A program made the translations under genes and the position numbers. Positions 45,633-53,387 of a DNA stretch of 53,387 nucleotides are shown piece after piece. The first letter of the stretch is position 1. Each line of letters starts with the position of its first letter. Origin of the DNA: Chlorobiaceae bacterium (lineage in GTDB: Bacteria; Bacteroidota; Chlorobiia; Chlorobiales; Chlorobiaceae). The notes under the pieces are model-generated. The model saw nothing but the letters and a program-made list of their open reading frames with translations. It did no database searches and had not been told where the DNA came from. The DNA is taken from contig JAAXXI010000010.1 of the NCBI GenBank assembly GCA_013334565.1, positions 1 to 53,387 on the forward strand, read 5' to 3'.

Positions 45633-47240
45633 ATGAATAAAGGAAGAAAAAATACCATCGCAACAGCCGCTGTTTCTCCGGACCATAACTATGAAACCGG
45701 CATCCGCAAGGTGATCATCACCGCGACGGTAATCATCGCCGCGATGCTCGAGCTTATCGACACCACCATCGTGAACGTTGCGCTGAACCATATCAGCGGA
45801 AACCTCGGTGCGAGCATCGAGGATGTATCCTGGGTCGTTACGAGCTACGCAATTGCGAACGTGATCATTATCCCGCTTTCCGGGTTCCTCGGCAACCTGC
45901 TCGGCAGGCGAACCTACTTCATCGGCTCGATCCTGCTCTTCACGTTCGCCTCGCTGCTGTGCGGCATGGCCGACAACATCTGGATGCTGGTGATTTTCCG
46001 GTTCCTGCAGGGGATCGGCGGCGGGGCGCTCCTGCCGACATCCCAGGCGATACTCTACGAAACCTTCAAACCTGAAGAGCGCGGAACCGCGACAGGCATC
46101 TTCTCGATGGGGCTCGTGCTCGGACCGACCATCGGCCCACTGCTCGGCGGCTACCTTGTCGATTATTTCGCCTGGGAATGGTGCTTTTTTGTGAACATCC
46201 CGGTCGGACTGATGGCCGCCTGGTCGGCGTTCACCTTCATCAAGGAACCGAAAGTGAAGCACGATGTCGTGAAAATTGACTGGACGGGTATCGGCCTGCT
46301 TGCCCTCGGCATAGGATCGCTGCAGTTCATCCTCGAGCGCGGCGAATCGAAAGACTGGTTCGATACACCATACATCACCTGGTTCACGATCATAGCTATT
46401 GTATCGCTTGCCGCTTTCGTCTGGTGGGAACTGCACTTCGACCATCCGGCCGTCGACCTGAGAGTCCTTGCCCGGAGCAACACGCTTGCGATCGCCGCCG
46501 TGCTCACCTTTGTGGTCGGTTACGGACTGTACGGCTCGCTGTTCATATTCCCTGTCTTCGTGCAGCGCCTGCTCGGCTTTACGGCGGTCCTGACCGGCTC
46601 GGTGCTCTTTCCAAGCGCCATGCTGACGGGTGTGATATCATTGCCGCTCGGCATCGCCCTGCAGAAAGGTGCATCTCCGAAACTGCTCATGACGTTCGGC
46701 ATGGCGGCATTCGCTCTGTTCTGCTGGGAACTTGGTCAGCAGACCATGCAGTCCGGGGCGGAAAATTTCTTCTGGGTGCTGCTTCTGCGCGGTATCGCCC
46801 TCGGCTTCATCTTCATCCCCGTGACCATGCTTGCCGTATCGGGCCTCCATGGCAGGGATGTCGGACAGGCGACCGGCCTGAACAACATGGTGCGCCAGCT
46901 CGGCGGCTCTTTCGGAATCGCGATCACCAACACCTATGTTTCGCAGCGTGTCGCCGTGCACCGCACCGAAATGCTCAGCCACCTCTCGCCATTCGATCCT
47001 GCTGCCGTTCTGCGTCTCGACGCAGTGCAGCAGGCCGCGCAGACGAGGGCATTCTCGCCGGTCGAAGCCCAGCAGGTTGCCCTGAAGGCACTCGAAGGCA
47101 CGGTAACCGTACAGAGCTATCACCTCGCCTATATGGATGCGTTCAAGCTGGTCGCGCTGCTATTCGTACTCTGCATGCCGCTGCTGCTGCTGATAAAAAT
47201 AAATAAAGGGGAAAAAACCGACCTCTCTTCCGCGCACTGA
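45633..47240 (+). CDS. emrB: EmrB-type drug exporter (MFS, DHA2 family)
   Basis: This 535-residue inner-membrane proton-drug antiporter has about 14 helices. The signature ELIDTTIVNVALNHISGNL is in helix 1, motif A-like GRRTYFIGS follows helix 2, and FRFLQGIGGGALLPTSQAI is in helix 4 (motif C region). Length and helix number match DHA2. With EmrA and TolC it would export hydrophobic compounds across both membranes. It is the last gene of the operon and converges on msrB with a 45-base gap. Confidence 0.94.
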   Translation: MNKGRKNTIATAAVSPDHNYETGIRKVIITATVIIAAMLELIDTTIVNVALNHISGNLGASIEDVSWVVTSYAIANVIIIPLSGFLGNLLGRRTYFIGSILLFTFASLLCGMADNIWMLVIFRFLQGIGGGALLPTSQAILYETFKPEERGTATGIFSMGLVLGPTIGPLLGGYLVDYFAWEWCFFVNIPVGLMAAWSAFTFIKEPKVKHDVVKIDWTGIGLLALGIGSLQFILERGESKDWFDTPYITWFTIIAIVSLAAFVWWELHFDHPAVDLRVLARSNTLAIAAVLTFVVGYGLYGSLFIFPVFVQRLLGFTAVLTGSVLFPSAMLTGVISLPLGIALQKGASPKLLMTFGMAAFALFCWELGQQTMQSGAENFFWVLLLRGIALGFIFIPVTMLAVSGLHGRDVGQATGLNNMVRQLGGSFGIAITNTYVSQRVAVHRTEMLSHLSPFDPAAVLRLDAVQQAAQTRAFSPVEAQQVALKALEGTVTVQSYHLAYMDAFKLVALLFVLCMPLLLLIKINKGEKTDLSSAH

Positions 47241-47285
47241 GGAAGATTGCGGGCGGCAGGCAATGGTCCGGGATATCTGGGTAGA

Positions 47286-47834
47286 TTACCGGACCTTCCT
47301 CTCCGGTTCGAAATCGAGCACTATCGAGTTCATGCAGTAGCGCTTCCCTATGGGAGGAGGCCCGTCATCGAAAAGATGCCCGAGATGGGCGCCGCACCTT
47401 CCGCATAGCGCCTCGGTGCGGACCATGCCGTGAGAGGTGTCCTTGCGGTAGATAACGCTGTTCCTGCGGGCCGTCTCGAAAAAGCTCGGCCACCCGCAGC
47501 TGCTTGCAAACTTGGCATCCGAACTGAACAGCGCATTGCCGCAGGCCGCACAGTAATAGGTACCTATACCGTCATAATCCCAGTATTTACCGGTAAAAGC
47601 CCGCTCGGTTGCCGCATGCCGGGCAACCTCGTACAAATCGGGAGGCAGCACTTTTTTCCAGACGGAATCCGGAAGATCGAGTTTCGTGGTGTCGGTACGC
47701 GAATAGTAAGGGTTCGCCGGATGCTTCTCTTCGGTCATCGCTTTTGATTGAGAGGTTTTCACCGCGCCCGCCATACCGAGGAATACAAAAAACGGAACAA
47801 ACAGCAATACAGGCAGCAGGGCAATTTTCTTCAT
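47286..47834 (-). CDS. msrB: Peptide-methionine (R)-S-oxide reductase, exported
   Basis: MsrB reduces methionine-R-sulfoxide in proteins using thioredoxin-like donors. The 182-residue protein starts at ATG 47834 with a signal peptide (MKKIALLPVLLFVPFFVFLGMAG), so it should act in the periplasm or be membrane-tethered. The SelR domain has two zinc CxxC motifs (CAACGNALFSS, CGRCGAHLGHLF) and the catalytic Cys in RYCMNSIVL; no MsrA domain is fused. Upstream in-frame starts would hide the signal. It converges on emrB. A periplasmic repair role next to a multidrug pump is plausible. Confidence 0.93.
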   Translation of the reverse strand: MKKIALLPVLLFVPFFVFLGMAGAVKTSQSKAMTEEKHPANPYYSRTDTTKLDLPDSVWKKVLPPDLYEVARHAATERAFTGKYWDYDGIGTYYCAACGNALFSSDAKFASSCGWPSFFETARRNSVIYRKDTSHGMVRTEALCGRCGAHLGHLFDDGPPPIGKRYCMNSIVLDFEPERKVR

Positions 47835-47933
47835 GTTCTTCCTATGTTTCCCAATGAAACACACACATAACCCCGTCAGTTCCGCAGCAGGTTCCCTTCA
47901 GGATTTACAAAAAGTCCACCGATTTGGAAACCG

Positions 47934-49250
47934 TTATTTCGATGATACTTTGTACTCCTTCCATCCCTTCTCGATCTCCTTGCTGTATGCAATAAGGAAG
48001 AGGGTGGCGAGAAGCACGACGATGCTGCCGATACGGATGGCAACAGCCGTGCCGAAGTGTTCGGAAAGAAACCCGACCTGCAGGTTCCCGATCGGCATGA
48101 ACCCCATCAGCACCATGAGGTAGATGCTCATCACCCTCCCGCGGTAACGGTCCTCGACCAGGCGCTGCACCGTTGCTGTCATGGTGGCGAACGCTGAAAG
48201 CATGCCTACGCCGGCGATGAAGAGAAAGGCGAGCGCGATCCTTTCGTCCGCCGCGAAGGTGAAGGCAAAGAGCCCCAGTGAAAACACCGCTATCCCGCCG
48301 ACCACCATGAGGCTGGTCCTGATCTTTCCGGAGGACATGGAAACGAACACCGTACCGGCAAGGGAGCCGATACCGAACGCGGAATAGAGATAACCCATGC
48401 CGTCCGAACCGAGTCTGTAGGTATTCCGGGCGACAACGGGCAGCATCGACATGAAGGACCAGCCGAATATCGAAATTACTGAAACGAACATGATGATCGT
48501 CCTGAGCAGCGGATGCTCCCAGGTGTAGACGATGCCTTCCCTGATGGACTGAAGGGGGGGCTGATGCACCTGTGGCTTCTTCCATGGCACAGCGGTCCTT
48601 ATGGCGAGAAGAGCGACGATAACCGCGATATAACTGAGACCGTTCGCGATGAATGCGCCTCCCGTACCGATCCATGCGATTGTTAGGCCTGCGATGGCCG
48701 GGCCGATGACCCTCGACGCGTTGAAGATGGCAGCATTCAGGGCGACAGCGGAATGAAGCTGGTCACGATCGACCATTTCGCTCAGGAAAGCCTGCACCGC
48801 CGGCGTCGCGACAGCTGCCACGCATCCCAGCAGGAACGAGAGCACCATGATGATCGTAACGGTAACGATGCCGGTCAGGGTGAAAATTCCGAGCACGAAA
48901 GCCAGCAGCATCGATGCCGACTGAGTCCAGAGCAGGATGGTCTTGCGGTCGTAGCGGTCGACGATCACCCCGCCGAGAAGAGAAAGAAACAGGGTAGGAA
49001 GGGACGATGCCGCAGCGGTCGCACCTGTCCAGAAAGCGGAGTGCGTCATGTCGTACACCAGCCAGCCCTGGGCTACCATCTGCAGCCAGGTGCCGATCAT
49101 CGACACGATCTGCCCTACGAAGTAAAGCCGGAAGTTCCGGCTGCTGAAAGCGGGAAAGGCGGAAATGATTTTGTGTCCCGGGCCGGAAGAAAACTCTCCG
49201 GAACCCTGGTTACTGTCGGCGGGCGTTGATTCTTCGGCAGGCGCGTTCAT
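47934..49250 (-). CDS. MFS transporter (MFS_3 / DUF894-like exporter)
   Basis: An inner-membrane exporter of about 438 residues with 12 hydrophobic helices. The opening AFSSRNFRLYFVGQIVSMIGTWLQ and later LFLSLLGGVIVDRYDRKTIL (motif A after helix 2) match the EntS/macrolide-exporter type MFS_3 family. I start at ATG 49250 (MNAPAEESTPADS) because upstream sequence in this frame begins with TTG and has no membrane character. No good ribosome-binding site is seen, but the gene start overlaps the end of the small ORF upstream, so coupling is likely. The substrate is unknown. Confidence 0.88.
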   Translation of the reverse strand: MNAPAEESTPADSNQGSGEFSSGPGHKIISAFPAFSSRNFRLYFVGQIVSMIGTWLQMVAQGWLVYDMTHSAFWTGATAAASSLPTLFLSLLGGVIVDRYDRKTILLWTQSASMLLAFVLGIFTLTGIVTVTIIMVLSFLLGCVAAVATPAVQAFLSEMVDRDQLHSAVALNAAIFNASRVIGPAIAGLTIAWIGTGGAFIANGLSYIAVIVALLAIRTAVPWKKPQVHQPPLQSIREGIVYTWEHPLLRTIIMFVSVISIFGWSFMSMLPVVARNTYRLGSDGMGYLYSAFGIGSLAGTVFVSMSSGKIRTSLMVVGGIAVFSLGLFAFTFAADERIALAFLFIAGVGMLSAFATMTATVQRLVEDRYRGRVMSIYLMVLMGFMPIGNLQVGFLSEHFGTAVAIRIGSIVVLLATLFLIAYSKEIEKGWKEYKVSSK

Positions 49251-49401
49251 CGTTTGCGATCGAGTCCATATTGAAATAGTAGCTGAAGGGAATGTAGGAA
49301 AAGCGCAGGGATTTATCGAAGATTCTCTTTGACCGGACAACACAGGACTTGTCGCGCAGATCAGGTTTTCGGCTTGAATGCTCAATCTCGTTATATTCCA
49401 T
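49210..49401 (-). CDS. Small protein of unknown function overlapping the MFS gene
   Basis: A 63-codon frame starts at ATG 49399-49401 and has a strong ribosome-binding site (GAAGAGGAGAC, nine bases before the ATG), better than that of the MFS gene. Its end overlaps the MFS start by 41 bases in another frame. The product is charged and aromatic (KRIFDKSLRFSYIPFSYYFNM) with no recognised domain. It may be a real small protein or a leader that couples translation to the MFS gene. Confidence 0.45.
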   Translation of the reverse strand: MEYNEIEHSSRKPDLRDKSCVVRSKRIFDKSLRFSYIPFSYYFNMDSIANDERACRRINARRQ

Positions 49402-49438
49402 GCAGAGTGTCTCCTCTTCAAATTAAAATGTCCATGCT

Positions 49439-49927
49439 ATGGATACAGCAATCCTGCTCTGGGCGATCGCGGCCATTCTTGTCGTTACCGGACTCGCAGG
49501 ACTCGTGATGCCCGCCCTTCCCGGCATCGGGCTCATCTTCGCAGGCCTTGCGGCGGCAGCGTGGGCCGAGGGCTTCGCCTATGTCGGATGGAAAACGCTG
49601 ACCGTGCTCGGAGTCCTCACGCTGATAACAATCGGGGTTGACCTGGTGGCGGGCGCTCTCGGGGCGAAAAAGTTCGGAGCGGGGAAACAGGCGGTTATCG
49701 GCGCCGCCATCGGCGGTTTCGCGGGCATCTTTTTCGGTTTCCCCGGCATCATCCTAGGCCCGTTCATCGGCGCACTGGCAGGAGAGCTGCTGGCGCGCAG
49801 GAACCTGAACGACGCCGGCATAGCCGCAGTCGGAACATGGCTGGGCGTGCTTGTTGGCGCGGCACTGAAAATCGCCATAGCGTTCACCATGATCGGCATC
49901 TTCATCCTTGTCCGGTTCCTGCGGTGA
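49439..49927 (+). CDS. DUF456 membrane protein
   Basis: This 162-residue protein is nearly all hydrophobic, with about four to five helices. Gly-rich stretches GLAGLVMPALPGIGLIFAGLA near the start and AAIGGFAGIFFGFPGIILGPFIGALAGEL in the middle are the DUF456 signature, and both halves are similar, suggesting internal duplication. The family has no known function. It is divergent from the MFS gene. The ThDP-enzyme gene starts five bases after its stop codon and may be co-transcribed. Confidence 0.85.
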   Translation: MDTAILLWAIAAILVVTGLAGLVMPALPGIGLIFAGLAAAAWAEGFAYVGWKTLTVLGVLTLITIGVDLVAGALGAKKFGAGKQAVIGAAIGGFAGIFFGFPGIILGPFIGALAGELLARRNLNDAGIAAVGTWLGVLVGAALKIAIAFTMIGIFILVRFLR

Positions 49928-49932
49928 GACCT

Positions 49933-51120
49933 ATGTCCGGAAAAGCGTTCAGCGAAAAAATAACCGCTGCGGAAGCTGCGGCACGGGCACTGGTCGATGC
50001 CGGCGTATCGATGGTGAACTGTGTCCCCGCATCCGGCGCAGCATCCATTTTTGAAACATGGAAGAGCCTTATCGGAAAGGTAGAGCCCTGGCACTATCAT
50101 GAGGAAGTTGCCATGGGAATGGCGATGGGTGCATCCCTCGCCGGTCGGCGCAGCACCGTTGTCATCAAGGCGCACGGTTTCGCCAAAGCCGCCAATGCCG
50201 TTATCGATGCACTCTCCATGGGAGCGGAAAGCGGTCTTGTCATCATCGTCGCTGCGGACAGGGAGGGCAGGACTTCTGATACGGTCTTCGATACGGACTC
50301 CTTCGTCGCAGGCACACGGCTGCCGTTCAGGCGATTGGCCGCGGAAGAGATGTACCATGGAATTCTTGAGGCATTCGACCGCTCCGAATCCATGGGGCTG
50401 CCTGTGGTTTGCATCGTGGAAGACGATGACCTTCCCGCGTATGTTACCGCACCGCCTGCTTCATCCAGAACTATCCCTCCTGTTGACTTCCCCCCGAGGG
50501 ACCTCCTTCGCCACAACCTCCTTCCCGTCAACAACCTTTACCCGCACGAGGTCCTTCAGGCGAAACTTACCGGCCGCGACTGGCGAGCATTGCCCCGTCC
50601 AGTCCTGCCTTCGATCCCGGAAGGGCTCCCGGTAAAATTCCATGCCACCGTCCGTTCCTGCATGCCTGTTTTCGATATCCTGAAGAACATGCACGAGGAA
50701 ATCGATTTCATCATGGGCGATACGGGCTCCAGCGCCCTGTTTTCCTGTCCCCCGTACGATCTCGTCGACGCCACGGCATATTATGGGGGAAGCATTCCCA
50801 TGGCCGCCGGTGCATTGCAGGCGGGCGCAAAGAAGGCCTGGGCCGTCACGGGGGACTGGTCGTTCACCGCGGCGGGACACCTCGGCATCCATGAAGCGTT
50901 CCGCCGCGGCCTGCCACTGAAGGTGCTGATTTTCCACAACGGCTCAGCTGTGGCTACCGGCGGCCAGACGCTGGACGAAGGAGTGTTCGAGCGGATACTG
51001 AAGGGATACGATGACTTCGTTAGCAGGGTGGACGCCGGGGACAGCGCGAAGCTTCGCGATACGCTTTACAGCGCACAGAAGTCCGATCGGATGGAGATCG
51101 TGGTTGTCGATATTGTCTGA
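49933..51120 (+). CDS. Orphan ThDP-dependent enzyme, IorA/phosphonopyruvate-decarboxylase-like
   Basis: The 395-residue protein has two thiamine-diphosphate domains fused in a compact form. The pyrimidine domain is first (HYHEEVAMGMAMGASLAG with the conserved Glu). The diphosphate domain follows, with AVTGDWSFTAAGHLGIHEAF and IFHNGSAVATGGQ, the GD-(x)-N ThDP/Mg motif. The same motif is in iorA of this window (GDSTFTHSG ... DNDTVAMTGGQ), so the two are paralogues, but no CKGCGH is present here and there is no beta subunit nearby. ATG 49933 is chosen because it is followed by the domain; the in-frame sequence upstream belongs to the DUF456 gene. The substrate is unknown and I do not assign a reaction. 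Confidence 0.78.
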   Translation: MSGKAFSEKITAAEAAARALVDAGVSMVNCVPASGAASIFETWKSLIGKVEPWHYHEEVAMGMAMGASLAGRRSTVVIKAHGFAKAANAVIDALSMGAESGLVIIVAADREGRTSDTVFDTDSFVAGTRLPFRRLAAEEMYHGILEAFDRSESMGLPVVCIVEDDDLPAYVTAPPASSRTIPPVDFPPRDLLRHNLLPVNNLYPHEVLQAKLTGRDWRALPRPVLPSIPEGLPVKFHATVRSCMPVFDILKNMHEEIDFIMGDTGSSALFSCPPYDLVDATAYYGGSIPMAAGALQAGAKKAWAVTGDWSFTAAGHLGIHEAFRRGLPLKVLIFHNGSAVATGGQTLDEGVFERILKGYDDFVSRVDAGDSAKLRDTLYSAQKSDRMEIVVVDIV

Positions 51121-51152
51121 GTAAAAAAGAATATACTTTTACAGCACGCGCC

Positions 51153-51896
51153 CTACGCCATGAAGCACCAGGCCTGGTGCCATGTGCGTTTCTCCAGTTT
51201 CCGGGATTTTTTCAGACCGGCATTCCGGGCAAGCGACTGCAGAACGCTTGGGCTTTCAGGATAATCGCAGCTCCTGATATGATCCTGGATGCTCCTCCGT
51301 TCGATATCAGAGAAACCTGTCCAATCCGCGTCCATCCTTTCGATGTAACGGTCGAAATACTCCGGCAGGGTTTCACCTTCTTCCCGCATGATATCTACGA
51401 GTATCAGAATGCCATCAGCACAGAGGGTACGGCTGCAATCGTTTAAAAACTCCTGTTTCTCATCTGATGGAAGGTGATGGAGGGCATAACTGGAGTACAC
51501 GATGTCGTAACACTCGACAGGTGATTCCCTCAGCACTTCAAGCATATCTTTGCAGACCAGTTCCGCACGGTTTCCAAGATGCGCCAGGTTACTGTGAGCA
51601 ACATCGAGCGCCTGGGCGGAAAGGTCGCATCCGCGGTATTCGGCCACCTGGCCGGGTTTGAATATTTCCGGGATCTGGCTGGCATCTCCGCAGCCCAGGT
51701 CGAGAACCTTCAGCGGCCCGTGAAGCTGGTCGAGCAGCTTCCTGATCGCAGTGGAGATATCCCTGTGGAACATGTAGTTCTCTCTGATGGCCGTCTGGTA
51801 AGTCCCCCAGTCCGCCCGGAAAACTTCGATCGGATCGGCTGCCGCTTCGAGCAGCTCACCCTGTATGGTGCTGTTGCCTGATTGCCAATTTTGCAT
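51153..51896 (-). CDS. Class I SAM-dependent methyltransferase
   Basis: This 247-residue cytosolic protein has motif I LKVLDLGCGDASQIPEIF near residue 66, then an acidic residue ending strand 2 (YRGCDLSAQAL), and motif IV in YDIVYSSYALHHLP. Length and motifs fit a stand-alone Methyltransf-type enzyme (UbiE/COQ5-like group). The substrate cannot be told. It converges on the ThDP-enzyme gene with 32 bases between stops. It is the last apparently intact complete gene on the right before the decayed zone. Confidence 0.9.
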   Translation of the reverse strand: MQNWQSGNSTIQGELLEAAADPIEVFRADWGTYQTAIRENYMFHRDISTAIRKLLDQLHGPLKVLDLGCGDASQIPEIFKPGQVAEYRGCDLSAQALDVAHSNLAHLGNRAELVCKDMLEVLRESPVECYDIVYSSYALHHLPSDEKQEFLNDCSRTLCADGILILVDIMREEGETLPEYFDRYIERMDADWTGFSDIERRSIQDHIRSCDYPESPSVLQSLARNAGLKKSRKLEKRTWHQAWCFMA

Positions 51897-52507
51897 TTCA
51901 GATCTTATGCGTGAGTTTGAGCCTGACAGAGTATCATGGCTGTCCCGACGGACAGGTTTCCGACGCGTTGAAAGTGAACCGATACTCAGCTTGAATGTTG
52001 AAAATAGTTATAAAGAATTTCATCGCAATCAGCCCTCCGCACCAGGAGAGTCGAGCATGGCCCGGCACAACTTTCATTTTATTTGAAATACCGCACATTC
52101 GGATTCCATTTTTTGGAGACACGGCAAGTGCTCCGAAAAAACCATGAATCGAAGCATTCCTGACTTAAAAAACCGGATTTTTATTTTTTTCACTCAAAAA
52201 AGCGCAAAACGCCGTACTTATTCCGCATTATTTAAAATAATGCCCGTTAATCCGGCAGAATTGAGAGGAATCGGGTTGAAAAATATCTTCGCAGGCTCAA
52301 GAGATAGAGTTTGCAGCTTAAACTGGGTCACGGCATGCATCGGAAAGCGCAGGGCAAAATTAGCGTCTGTTATCGTAAAAGTGGATGATTTCGTGATCAT
52401 CCGGCTGACCGGCGAATCGAAATTTGCAGACGCTGAAATTCGGCAGATCTTCAGCATACCAGTGACCCGTCGAATAGAGAACACTACCGTTAACGACCGG
52501 CTCAGGA
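51897..52507. other. Gene-poor region right of the methyltransferase
   Basis: About 610 bases with no supported gene. A 10-bp hairpin (52109-52140, TTTTTTGGAG with CTCCGAAAAA, one G-U) precedes an ATG at 52144. The 151-codon frame from that ATG (to 52599) has no recognised domain and no ribosome-binding site. Near its end (52525-52552) the DNA resembles the HipA tail at 53036-53063, so it is probably derived from a decayed gene and not a working one. Confidence 0.4.
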
Positions 52508-52599
52508 GTGAATTCCTTGCTCGATTTCCATCACAGGTCGGCAAAGCCGGAAAAAATGGTGGAAACGATGATTTTTTCAATGGAAAACATGGTTTTTAA

Positions 52600-52855
52600 C
52601 TTAAATCTGCTTGATAAGCACAGTATACTGACCTTAATCGACAACAATAAGCGAAATCCCATATTCTCTGCCGAACTGAAAAGGCTCACGGCTTTATGCA
52701 AAAAGCGCAACGTTACGAAATCGTATGTCATAACGAAAAACATTGAAGATTTCGGCGTTTTACCCCTTACCGGCGATAAACGCATACGGGCGCTTAAAAT
52801 TCCCGCATCCTTAGCCTGCTACTGGCTTGGCGAATCGGAAACCCTGCCGGAGTGA
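52600..52855 (+). pseudogene. C-terminal remnant of a DUF4143-type ATPase
   Basis: The frame ends with ELKRLTALCKKRNVTKSYVI, TKNIEDFG and IPASLACYWLGESE, which resembles the last ~70 residues of AAA+ ATPases with a DUF4143 tail, a family of widespread accessory and selfish-like bacterial genes. The N-terminal ATPase and the rest are absent; upstream sequence in this frame (from 52508) does not fit the family. I read it as a fragment left by deletion. Confidence 0.5.
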
Positions 52856-52894
52856 ATCAGGGCCGGGTTTATGTAAACCATCGAGAAACCGGAT

Positions 52895-52912
52895 TATACC
52901 CTGTAAGGGATA
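52895..52912. promoter_or_regulatory. HipB-type operator-like palindrome 1
   Basis: TATACCCTGTAAGGGATA is a near-perfect inverted repeat of the TATCC-N-GGATA kind used by HipB-family antitoxins. A second copy lies ten bases further, centres 27 bases apart. The cognate regulator gene is not present, so it may be a leftover. Confidence 0.5.
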
Positions 52913-52921
52913 TTTCGAGAA

Positions 52922-52939
52922 TATACCCTGCAGGGGATA
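52922..52939. promoter_or_regulatory. HipB-type operator-like palindrome 2
   Basis: TATACCCTGCAGGGGATA is the sister site to the one at 52895-52912. Tandem sites of this sort precede hipBA operons; here a HipA tail follows within 21 bases and hipB plus most of hipA are missing. Confidence 0.5.
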
Positions 52940-52959
52940 GTCTGACTTCCCGCACCTGC

Positions 52960-53079
52960 GCGGATATCATCGATGATCTGCTGGACAGGACTCCCGCCGT
53001 CATCGGCCGGGTCAGCGGCGAATTGCCCGCCGGATTTCCGCCACAGGTCGCCGAAGCGATATTCGAAGGAATGAAATAA
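52960..53079 (+). pseudogene. C-terminal remnant of a HipA-type toxin kinase
   Basis: The last 39 codons of the frame that ends at 53079 (DIIDDLLDRTPAVIGRV, then LPAGFPPQVAEAIFEGMK) match the usual HipA C-terminal helix and end at the natural stop. The kinase core is missing. Upstream the frame runs through the two operator-like palindromes, which would not be coding in an intact locus. I read this as an operator-to-tail deletion of a hipBA module. Confidence 0.55.
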
Positions 53080-53272
53080 TGCGCGGATGAGCTTGGGTGA
53101 TTGGATATTCCTGAGCGAAAATACCAGTTGCTTAAATCTGCTACAGTACCAGATGAGTGAAGTACGCAAGAACTTGTTATGTTTTTGTAAATTATATTAT
53201 CCGATTTAGCAGTAGAGTAACTGAACATCAACTGTTATTTACCGTTTTCCCTCAACGTTAACATGCCCAGCC

Positions 53273-53387
53273 ATGAAGCGAGCATGGTACAGCGCCAGCA
53301 TATCGGCATTTCTGAGAACATCAAAAGAGCAGATTCGTGGCGAACTTGCACTCAACAGTGCATTTCCTGTTCTTGATACTCAAAAAA
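53273..53387 (+). CDS. 5' end of a gene leaving the window, DUF2075/helicase-like
   Basis: From ATG 53273 an open frame runs to the last base, giving about 38 codons: MKRAWYSASISAFLRTSKEQ, then RGELALNSAFPVLDTQK. The opening resembles the N-terminus of DUF2075 (Schlafen-type DNA/RNA helicase) proteins, often accessory or defence-linked, where a (K/R)xxYYS ... FL ... E ... L ... TQ pattern recurs. Only the first tenth is present, so the assignment is tentative. No ribosome-binding site is obvious. Confidence 0.5.
   Translation, partial: MKRAWYSASISAFLRTSKEQIRGELALNSAFPVLDTQK

Noticed and set aside
52109..52140. Hairpin TTTTTTGGAG/CTCCGAAAAA as a terminator
   Set aside because: The T-run is on the 5' arm in both directions, the wrong orientation for rho-independent termination.

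Overview
The window reads as a chromosomal segment of a green sulfur bacterium (Chlorobi, Chlorobium/Prosthecochloris-like). This is inferred from protein style and gene content: an ArsA-type ATPase with an Hsp20-like tail, indolepyruvate:ferredoxin oxidoreductase genes, type-2 OMP decarboxylase, a DUF1997-like protein and an AmtB/PII pair. No chlorosome or reaction-centre gene is present to prove it. Most of the window is densely packed housekeeping DNA.

Layout. Positions 354-9456 are almost entirely minus strand: a HAD phosphatase, pyrG, a broken two-domain CDGSH gene, gyrA, rsfS, then tsaE-tsaB (t6A tRNA modification), a DUF1015 gene and scpA. A TPR protein (plus strand) converges on amtB-glnB (minus strand) across a shared terminator. 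Next come an RRM RNA-binding protein with a structured leader, a TIGR01777 epimerase, a PAS-rich hybrid histidine kinase, glmS and pyrF (minus). On the plus strand follow ftsH, acyP, dxr, rseP and prfA, with a tRNA-Val(UAC) on the minus strand between acyP and dxr. Then come a DUF1997-like protein with a nitroreductase, the ArsA-like ATPase, a Cache-type lipoprotein with an NCS2 permease, and the compact operon iorA-iorB-paaK-ACT-aminotransferase. That operon has the parts to activate aryl acids, carboxylate them reductively and transaminate the product to aromatic amino acids.

Between the 3' end of the aminotransferase gene and the convergent 3' end of a sigma-54 activator gene sits an island of about 4 kb (36454-40430). 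Its one large gene encodes a STAND protein: a TIR/DUF4062-like N-terminus, a NACHT NTPase, and a non-catalytic formylglycine-generating-enzyme (C-type-lectin fold) C-terminus resembling diversity-generating-retroelement targets. The island is bounded on both sides by heptanucleotide repeat arrays: 7 degenerate units on the left and exactly 40 in-phase units on the right. The right array supplies the stop codon of the neighbouring gene. This is the strongest candidate for an uncharacterised defence or recognition module.

To the right, the sigma-54 activator is divergent from a tolC-usp-emrA-emrB efflux operon. The region between them holds twin palindromes and a good -24/-12 promoter, so the whole regulatory circuit can be read from the DNA. 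msrB, an MFS exporter, a DUF456 protein, an orphan IorA-like ThDP enzyme and a methyltransferase follow. The last 1.5 kb is gene-poor and holds decayed pieces of accessory genes (a DUF4143-type ATPase tail, HipB-type operators, a HipA tail) and the start of a gene that leaves the window.
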